NCBI GenBank assembly: GCA_905250885.1
Contig: CAJNOQ010001042.1
Coordinates: forward strand, 1 to 36,798
Direction of reading: 5' to 3'
Length of the DNA: 36,798 nucleotides
DNA from: Didymodactylos carnosus
Taxonomy: Eukaryota; Rotifera; Eurotatoria; Philodinida; Philodinidae
Below the pieces are notes generated by a model. That model worked only from the letters and a program-made list of their open reading frames with translations. It was not told where the DNA came from and did no database searches. Positions 30,485 to 36,798 of the stretch are shown here, in pieces. The position numbers and the translations under genes were made by a program. Each line of letters opens with the position of its first letter. Positions within the stretch are counted from its first letter, which is position 1.

Positions 30485-31882
30485 TTATCCTGATTGTGCT
30501 GAGCTGAAGTTACCATAACCGTATGTGGAGCCATCACCGTAAAGATCGAGTGTAAATAAGTTTGTTGATCGATAATAATGTGTCGATGAAGTATTTAAAA
30601 CGTATGACGTTTGCCATTGTGTACCGTAGGATGATCTTAGATTAGCAAAAAAATATAATTGATTATTTGATGAACTATAGAAAATATCGGTTGCTTGGAA
30701 ATAATCAAAATTGTACATCGCTGTACCAAACCATGCTTGACTAAATTGTGCTGTTGTGCCAAATGTTGAACTGATTGATGTAGTACCGGTTGATAAGCAA
30801 GCAATTTGAATACCTAATTGTTGTTTATATTGTAAACACTTATCGGCTTTAGTTTTCCAGGCTGATAATGACTGATATACTCCGTTGGATATCAAATACG
30901 ATTCAAGAATATAAATGTCACTTGATGTTAATTGTACATTTGATCCAGATAGAACATCATCTACATTCCATGCATTTACCATTACATTTAAATTTAATGA
31001 ATGACAATACGAGAACATTGTCGCTTGTCTTGAACGTGAGACATTAAAATCATAACCAGCATCATCCCAGAATATGCCTTTAACACCCATTGCTGACCAA
31101 TTTTGAACAGCTACTTGCATTTGAGCTATCGTTAAGTTTTGTGTTGTCACCCCTAAGTCAATATAGCCATAAGATGATTTACCTAATTGATTTAAATTTC
31201 CAATTATCGTTTGCGTATTTACATGATCACCATGACTCGAATTCCATATCTTGTCACCAAATACAATTAGATCAAATTGTTGAAACTGAGCAGTGGCATT
31301 TTGTACATTCCAATTACTTCCATCTACCAATGATGGATAGCCATAATAGATACATAAATATTTTGGAACAGTGACGGAATATACTGTAAATGTGAGATAA
31401 ACTACATAATAAGATTGTACAACAAGAACGAATTTCTAACCTGTTGTAGAATTTGTTGCTGAAGTGTTAAGGGTTGTTAAAATAACAGCAACCAAAATAC
31501 CAACTGTTATCAAAACTAGAAAAATTAAACCAATAACCTTTATAAAATCACAGCAATTACAGCACCAAAATCCGAAACCACAAGTTGTTCGTCGTTGTGT
31601 TCTTCTATAAAAAAAAATCAAACTTCACTTTTGACTTTTTATGTTTTTATTACTTTAATGGTATTTCAGGTAATTCATTGAAATTTATTATTCGAATTGT
31701 GTTCCGATCCTGAATTCTAGCTCCACTATGTTTGAATGATTGTTGTGGATTAAAATTCTAAAAATGAACGATGTTGTCAACGGTTCTCTTTGCTTTTCAA
31801 AACAATATTACACCAATTGACATACCATATTTTCTATTATAAGATTTCGAGGAGAAGAGTTGTAATAAGTTCCAGTAGCCAT
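30485..31882 (-). CDS. Membrane-anchored TIM-barrel, glycoside-hydrolase-like protein
   Basis: Four exons (31882-31826, 31757-31654, 31604-31441, 31383-30485) join over GT..AG introns of 68, 49 and 57 bp with matching phases, giving 407 residues. Residues 1-73 are cytosolic and include a cysteine cluster, CGFGFWCCNCC (62-72), that could be palmitoylated. One helix (about 74-99, starting FIKVIGLIFLVLITVG) acts as signal anchor, then a short Thr/Ser/Asn linker. The ectodomain (about 112-407) begins VPKYLCIYYGYPSL and has FDLIVFGDKIW, YGYIDLGV, and GIFWDDAGYDF with D215, D216 and D220. These fit a TIM-barrel of the GH114/TM1410-like type, proteins otherwise mostly bacterial; the carboxylates are the likely active site. 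Several NxS/T sites suit an extracellular domain. The bacterial-like domain spliced to a eukaryotic anchor suggests horizontal transfer followed by domestication. Substrate is unknown; galactosaminoglycan is only a guess by family. Confidence 0.85.
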
Positions 31883-32365
31883 CACAGCGTTGTTTCAACA
31901 ATAATCATTTGACTAAATAAGAAATAAAAGAAGTATAGTCACTGTCTCTATATTATTAGACATTTTCGAAATACAAACAGTCCTATCGGAAAAAAAACGC
32001 TGCTGAGAAAAAAATCTACATTAATAAAGCGCTTCAAAGTATCCGATTGTCCTTAATAGTAATTTTATAAAGTTCTTAAATTTATTACAGATTCTCGTAC
32101 CTTGTTTTTTTGGTGAAATTTGGTCTTTTAGATATAAACAGAAATGCGGCGAATTTGCACGACCTCGTTACATTTTTCGATCGCGAAAGAAAAATTGTTG
32201 AAAAGATGAAATTTTATCACTATGATCTTTTTCTTTTTATTCTCTTTTCATATTCTTCGTTTTCCTATGAAAAATATTGAAGCATTAATTTAAAGAAGGT
32301 CTAAACTTTTGTAAAAAGACAACTGTTTCGACTTTGTTCTTCATTATTTCGTTTCAATGAAGTAG
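31883..32365. other. 5' flank of the glycosidase-like gene, non-coding
   Basis: No gene recognised. This is the presumed promoter side of the minus-strand gene; no clear TATA box was picked out. Confidence 0.3.
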
Positions 32366-32564
32366 GCCTGTAGCAACAAATGTAAATGGTAAACTTCGTT
32401 CAAAACAAGTAAATGTAAAACTTACATTTTACATTGACAATCTTTTTTTATCATCTGTGCCAGAACAGAATTCTGTTCTGGCACAGCTGATAAAAAAAAG
32501 ATTGTAAATGTAAAATGTAATTTTTTTGACCAAAATTTTACCGTTTACAATTGTTGCTACAGGC
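32366..32564. mobile_element. Palindromic element with ATGTAAA words
   Basis: The ends GCCTGTAGCAACAAATGTAA and (reverse complement of the right) GCCTGTAGCAACAATTGTAA are inverted repeats with one mismatch in the first 20 bases. The centre is a long near-perfect hairpin built on GTGCCAGAACAG/CTGTTCTGGCAC, followed outward by TGATAAAAAAAAGATTG. ATGTAAA words fill both subterminal regions. Length is about 199 bp, non-coding. A TAGG at the left (32363) would fit an hAT end, but the right end lacks it and no 8-bp duplication was found. Confidence 0.72.
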
Positions 32565-32740
32565 AGAAAAATTATATCTCCAAATCCGATCAAAATGATA
32601 AAATTTTTTAAATTTTCTGAAACTCGATTCATCTTAGCATGTGTAAGACATGCTATGTTGTCTTCGTTTCTCATTGAAGGCATGTTCAGAAGACGATGAA
32701 AATTTTATTTTACGTACGAATATGTCGCGTTTCATTCGGG

Positions 32741-32758
32741 TATATATATATATATATT
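32741..32758 (+). repeat. (TA)n microsatellite
   Basis: Run of TA dinucleotides following GGG; it could also serve as a TATA-like element for the small frame at 32889. Confidence 0.65.
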
Positions 32759-32888
32759 GACATGCATGCATTTTTCTATCATCTTGTTTCTTACTGTTAA
32801 TAGACAGAGTAGATAATTATTTGGGATTCCAATTGTCTGTTAACGGTATGTTTATTTGAAGTTTTGTTATACTCGTTTAAAATGATAT

Positions 32889-33176
32889 ATGTACTTTAAA
32901 AGCATACATTATACATTTCGAGTATTATTATTGTTTTTTCTTTTATTTGTATTAATACGTTTTCTTCTATTAAAAGTATTTTTATTTTTCAATTCGTATA
33001 AAAGGCAAACATTTATTTGGCGTATCGTCGTTGTTGTTGTTTCACTAATAAGTAACCATTTAATTCTTAATGGGTTGTATTTAAGCGAGAAAAAAGGATT
33101 CTTGCATAAAAAATGTTTGTTAGATTTCTCGAAAGTATTGAATTCGTATAGCAAAATGGAAGGAACAAAGGCGTAA
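32889..33176 (+). CDS. Possible small hydrophobic protein, doubtful
   Basis: Open frame of 95 codons with an ATG start and TAA stop. Residues about 11-35 (VLLLFFLLFVLIRFLLL...) and 45-60 (IWRIVVVVVSLIS) are hydrophobic, with a basic C-terminal half (EKKGFLHKK...). T-rich DNA readily yields such F/L/V-rich frames, so the hydrophobicity is weak evidence. It shows no family motif and no neighbouring exon. Confidence 0.25.
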   Translation: MYFKSIHYTFRVLLLFFLLFVLIRFLLLKVFLFFNSYKRQTFIWRIVVVVVSLISNHLILNGLYLSEKKGFLHKKCLLDFSKVLNSYSKMEGTKA

Positions 33177-33368
33177 TATAACATTAACTATGTTGCGACA
33201 TTTGATGAATACTATAGAAAACAGTAGAGAAACCGTTAAGTTATCAAGTGTTTTAACATTCAAAAGGCTTTAATTCTGTTTGTAGTGTTAATAGTGAAAA
33301 GCGTATAATACAGAAATTTATTGTCGGGCGCACATTTAGCCGAAGGTTTAGTTCCTATAAAGTATATA

Positions 33369-33510
33369 CAAGGGGGAAATAGCGGACTCCTGGACTCCTG
33401 AAGTCCAGGAGTCCAAGAGCAAAAATGTTCTTTTTTGGGAAGTTATTCGCAAAAAAGAACACTTTTGCTCTTGGACTTCTGGACTTCAGGAGTCCGCTAT
33501 TTCCCCCTTG
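33369..33510. mobile_element. Young-looking CAAGGGGGAA hairpin element, GGACTCC words
   Basis: The ends CAAGGGGGAAATAGCGGACT are perfect inverted repeats. The 142-bp element folds into a nearly complete hairpin with inner arms AAGAGCAAAAATGTTCTTTT and complement. The flanks AGTATATA (33361-33368) and AGCATATA (33511-33518) match at 7 of 8 positions. Its ends and GGACTCC words are shared with 28480-28858. The high symmetry suggests it is younger than that copy. Non-coding. Confidence 0.88.
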
Positions 33511-33518
33511 AGCATATA

Positions 33519-33668
33519 ACATTGATACATATTATCTGACTGCCATTCTGCATTAATTGTTTCAGTGGAAAGCTACCTCAAATCTCCCTTGTGTGTAATG
33601 CCGGAAAAGAAGGTACCTGCAATATTATATCATTAAGCACCTAATGAAAAAATGAAAAATTCTAACTG
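33519..33668. other. Short gap with a weak exon-like patch
   Basis: After TTGTTTCAG (about 33566) a frame reads VESYLKSPLCVMPEKK and meets GTACCT; too short to call. Confidence 0.15.
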
Positions 33669-33676
33669 CTCTGTTG

Positions 33677-34838
33677 TAGGCATGCACCAATCGGATAGTA
33701 TGGTCACCAAACGGTTCGTTATCGAGTATATTCGGCCAGGAAACTTGATGCGACCGAACGTGTTCGGACGAAGATTGCAAATACGGTAGTTTATATTTTT
33801 TCATCACAGATATTGGCGAGTGATCTGTTGAGAAACCATTAGGACAAAGTATTATAAACCTTATAAAAACACATTCGAATTAGGGCTGCAGTTTTCTGTC
33901 TACTTAATTTGCATAGTGAGGAAAAGCATTTTTGCATGAAGACAAAGTAAATTAATCTGCTACATTAGTAAAGTATGCTTCAGTTAGAGAGTAAATCAGA
34001 TATAATTGATACTAATGGTACTTTGGACTTCCTGGAATAAAGCAGACATAAAGTTGCTGCTATAATTCAAACTTTTCTTTATATGACAACCTACGGCTAT
34101 GGTGTAATCATGGCTGCTGCTTCGTTTGGTGTATTCTTCGCCATTTGTTTTGTTTTACAAAGATTTCTTTCATGTGTTTTTTCGCTCTCATGTTCTTAGC
34201 TTTGACAAACTATATTTTTTAAACCTTTGGCAGCGAATCGCTCACTGATCGAACATGTTCGGTAGCGATCCGGCAGAACACACATTTGCTCACATTGTGC
34301 TTCAGTTAGTCTATTTTCTCATTGGTTAGCTCTTTCAAAAAATTGAATTTTATCCCGTTTGTCTCTAGTCCAGACTAGGCATGCTGTTAGGTTCGTGAGT
34401 GAACTAAGATCTTTCTCACCTAACGTTTATTTACAAATAAAAAGATATCCCTGAACAATAAAATTGATCTATTTATATCGGAAATATTGCGCGACAGTCT
34501 TGAGTAGACTCTGCGCAATAACCTTGAATATATTCTTGCACCGTACCATTGAGCATCCTTGCACCATACCCTTGAATATATTCTTGCGCAATAACCTTGT
34601 CCATAGTCTTGTATATGTTCTTGCACAATAACTTAGACTATATGCTTGCGCAATAACCTTGAATATGATCTTCTGCCTTATGGCATACGTGACATAACAC
34701 ATGCAACAATCTCAAGCTAGGACCCGCTGATCGGCAGCGAACAAATTCGGTTTCGAACCGTTTGGTGGCCAAACATGTTCAATAACTAACCATTCGGTGC
34801 CGATCAGCGAGCCCTAGCTGGGGATTGTTGCATGCCTA
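33677..34838. mobile_element. hAT-type composite element with TAGGCATGCA ends
   Basis: The left end TAGGCATGCACCAATC and the right end (reverse complement TAGGCATGCAACAATC) match at 15 of 16 positions. The flanks CTCTGTTG (33669-33676) and CTCTGTTT (34839-34846) match at 7 of 8. The 1162-bp body has TTCGG/CCGAAC words near both ends and at 34235-34280. It also holds an internal extra terminus TAGGCATGCTG at 34377, a tandem array at 34490-34674, and a right-end palindrome (34698-34838) with inner arms AGCTAGGACCCGCTGATCGG and AGCTAGGGCTCGCTGATCGG. The first ten bases of the ends equal those of the 9954 element, although the interiors differ. No transposase frame. Confidence 0.78.
34490..34674 (+). 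repeat. Tandem array, about 25-bp unit, roughly seven copies
   Basis: Degenerate tandem units with consensus GCGCAATAACCTTGAATATA plus TTCTT (about 25 bases), seven or so in a row, some with small insertions. The array lies inside the 33677-34838 element and explains the overlapping minus-strand open frames there. Confidence 0.8.
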
Positions 34839-34846
34839 CTCTGTTT

Positions 34847-36387
34847 ATATAAAATGCGACATAGGCTTTGCTGTGAAATAACCAAAACTATACGTTTCTC
34901 TCGGAATCTAATATATTAACTGAAAATAAAATTATAAGACATTTAATAACCCAAAATCTTGCAAATTATATTTTACAATGTGTGTTAGACGTATAAGGTA
35001 AAATGATATATTATGCGGTTCTTATATAGAATGAACGTCGCTACAATTAACAAAGTTATGCACAATTAAATAGGTCGAAAGTGTATCAACTTGTCTCTGA
35101 TTAACTGATTAATTTATTGATGAATAAAGTATTTAACTCGATGTTTACAATTATACTATTATAAGTAAAACATGGTCAATATGTTAATATACACACTTGA
35201 TTGTATTGACATCCATTACATTGATATTTACTTACTTAAAAGAGTAAGTAATATTAAAAAAATGAAAACGATTGCTCTTTACTATCGAGTAAATTAGACA
35301 TTTAGTGTAAGAAATGAAAGTGAACATTAAACGTGAAACTATTTTACTTGAGCACATCTACCTAGAAATTGCATCAGCAGCATTGTTTTTTTCATGCTCG
35401 TGTCATTAGTCATTTGGGAAGTAGACTCCATTTCAACAGGCGTCAATAGAATCTTAGATCATTTATATCTTACGGTGCAGTTCGATGCGTCGAATGCAGT
35501 TGCGTCTTGATTGTTTTGTCTCTGATTCAATCTTCTAGTCGGCGGGATGTGATTTGGAATTGTTAAATTGCACCAGAAAGAGTAGAGAACTACTATTCAT
35601 TTCAAAATGGAAGGCAGAAAAATTTGGTTTTCCAGAAAGATCTTTGGAAAAGCTCCTCGCCAAGCCGATAAGATGTGATGGTTTTTCGATTCACAGTACT
35701 AGATTCGAACTGACAGACTGTTCTTAGCAATTCTACGCAACTCCCAGATTTTCCGATCTGGAGTTCAAAAGCAAGATTTTACGTGCCAACACCACCGGAG
35801 AACCGGTTTTTGAGTTCGAAAATTGTGCTTCTTGTCTCTAGACATGGCTAAACAAATACGAAACCATAAAAATTTTTCCAATCATACCGTCACACAGATT
35901 GAAAATTCATTTGAAATATCAAAAGCGAACTAGTTGTCATACAGGGATACTCTATCTTCGTAAATCCAGTCTCATAAATCACACGTTTATGAAACTTGGA
36001 TGTTGAACTTGTTAATCCAGAAGTTACATAAAAATGGAAAATTTTTTATTTTTTATTTATCGAAAAAAAACTTAATTCACTAATTAATTGCAATTAAGAA
36101 AAAAGAGCTTTTTATTGAGTAGATACAGTTTTTCATTATGATCGTACAAAGTTGATTTTCAAAACAATAAATTAGCCAAAACGGTACGGTCTAATGTATT
36201 TTTTTCCAGTTCTGATGCTGGATGGAGCACATCTGAAAGTTTTCCTTAAAAGTTTAATATTTTTCAGAAAAACATGTTTTTAAGTAACTACGCTTCGAAG
36301 ACTTATTGTAACTTACTAACAATAAGCTGTTACATTATGTTGAAACACGACTGATAAAAACTGAGCCCTGTTCTTTCAAACATACAG
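34847..36387. other. Non-coding AT-rich stretch
   Basis: No gene recognised. A short hairpin TTACTTACTTAAAAGAGTAA lies at about 35227. A GTTCGAATCT-like string near 35703 (minus strand) recalls a tRNA T loop, but no cloverleaf forms around it. Confidence 0.3.
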
Positions 36388-36603
36388 CGGTCTGTATTGA
36401 AAAAGACAATGAAACGTTCGGGATTATTCACAAAGGTCATACGAAAGAAGCCACGTTTTTCTGATTCTTTTCTGACTAAATTGTGTGGCTCATTATCGGT
36501 TCAAGTCGATGGAATCAAGTTTCTGGAACTCCTCACCGTTACAGGAGTAGAAGTTTATTTCAATGATTTATTATCACAAGTCGACGAAATCAGTAGGGTT
36601 TGA
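36388..36603 (+). CDS. Possible 3' terminal exon, unrecognised
   Basis: A good acceptor (CCTGTTCTTTCAAACATACAG) ends at 36387 and an open frame follows: RSVLKKTMKRSGLFTKVIRK..., then ...LCGSLSVQVDGIKFLELL... to ...DEISRV and TGA. The start is strongly basic and the C-terminal half amphipathic. Another frame over the first part also looks protein-like (CIEKDNETFGIIHKGHTKE) but stops at 36464, so a frameshifted pseudogene is an alternative. The nearest upstream sequence shows no matching exon. No family recognised. Confidence 0.35.
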   Translation, partial: RSVLKKTMKRSGLFTKVIRKKPRFSDSFLTKLCGSLSVQVDGIKFLELLTVTGVEVYFNDLLSQVDEISRV

Positions 36604-36798
36604 AAAAGGCCCCTTCCTTCAGATGCCACATAGCTAACTTTGTTCACAATGCTCAGAAATACATCCTTGCAAATTTTCAGCTAAAAAGCTAAGGCAGATT
36701 TTTTTTAATACTAATTTGAAAATTTTTTAATTATTTTTTTACATTATCTTCAAAAAATCATAACTTACAAACTAAGCACAGTAAGTTAATTCTGTTTT

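Noticed and set aside
34420..34702. Two minus-strand open frames with repeating peptide units
   Set aside because: They are produced by the 25-bp tandem array inside the composite element, not by a gene.
35690..35760. tRNA-like T-loop string on the minus strand
   Set aside because: GTTCGAATCT is present, but neither the T stem nor a D arm or anticodon arm can be formed around it.

Overview
The window is AT-rich eukaryotic DNA, sparsely populated with genes and heavily loaded with small transposon remnants. Two genes could be assembled across introns of only 49-68 bp with GT..AG ends. The gene content is an animal-type ceramide-1-phosphate transfer protein beside genes of bacterial or fungal flavour: a TIM-barrel glycosidase-like ectodomain, an RTA1-like 7-TM protein and an Rnl2-type RNA ligase. 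Tiny introns, low GC and such 'foreign' genes best fit a bdelloid rotifer or similar small invertebrate. This is an inference from style; no marker sequence proves it.

Layout. 1-1.66 kb: non-coding apart from possible decayed exons near 0.8-1.2 kb. 1.66-2.43 kb (+): intact four-helix membrane protein. 2.4-6.1 kb: non-coding, with a 1-kb foldback at 3.75-4.78 kb. 6.17-6.91 kb (-): CPTP-like lipid transfer protein in two exons, with a possible unrelated exon just upstream. 7.2-23.5 kb: a gene desert filled with non-autonomous transposons, inverted repeats and dispersed repeats. 23.6-24.6 kb (+): 7-TM RTA1-like gene. 25.2-26.3 kb (+): dead RNA-ligase copy. 26.8-27.4 kb (+): coding-like scraps. 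28.0-30.1 kb (-): a broken gene whose exon carries one clear hAT insertion and abuts a second, word-filled element. 30.5-31.9 kb (-): four-exon gene for a membrane-anchored, glycoside-hydrolase-like protein. 32-36.8 kb: mostly non-coding, with more elements and one possible terminal exon at the right edge.

Most striking pattern. At least nine short elements (93-1162 bp scale; 142-1162 bp as called) have terminal inverted repeats and flanking 8-bp target duplications that match 8/8 or 7/8. This is the signature of hAT-type DNA transposons. None encodes a transposase. Several have interiors built almost entirely from one short degenerate 'word', different for each family: ACCCG, ACGGTTA, TGTCCGAA, GGACTCC. 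Three other elements share this architecture without a clear 8-bp duplication: ACTTG at 12.7 kb, CACGTG/ACGCGTG at 28.9 kb, and ATGTAAA at 32.4 kb. The words resemble the subterminal transposase-binding repeats known from hAT elements such as maize Ac, apparently amplified through the whole element.

The genes do not form an operon or pathway. The unifying theme is a transposon-rich, probably subtelomere-like or otherwise dispensable region with intact membrane/lipid-related genes among decaying ones.
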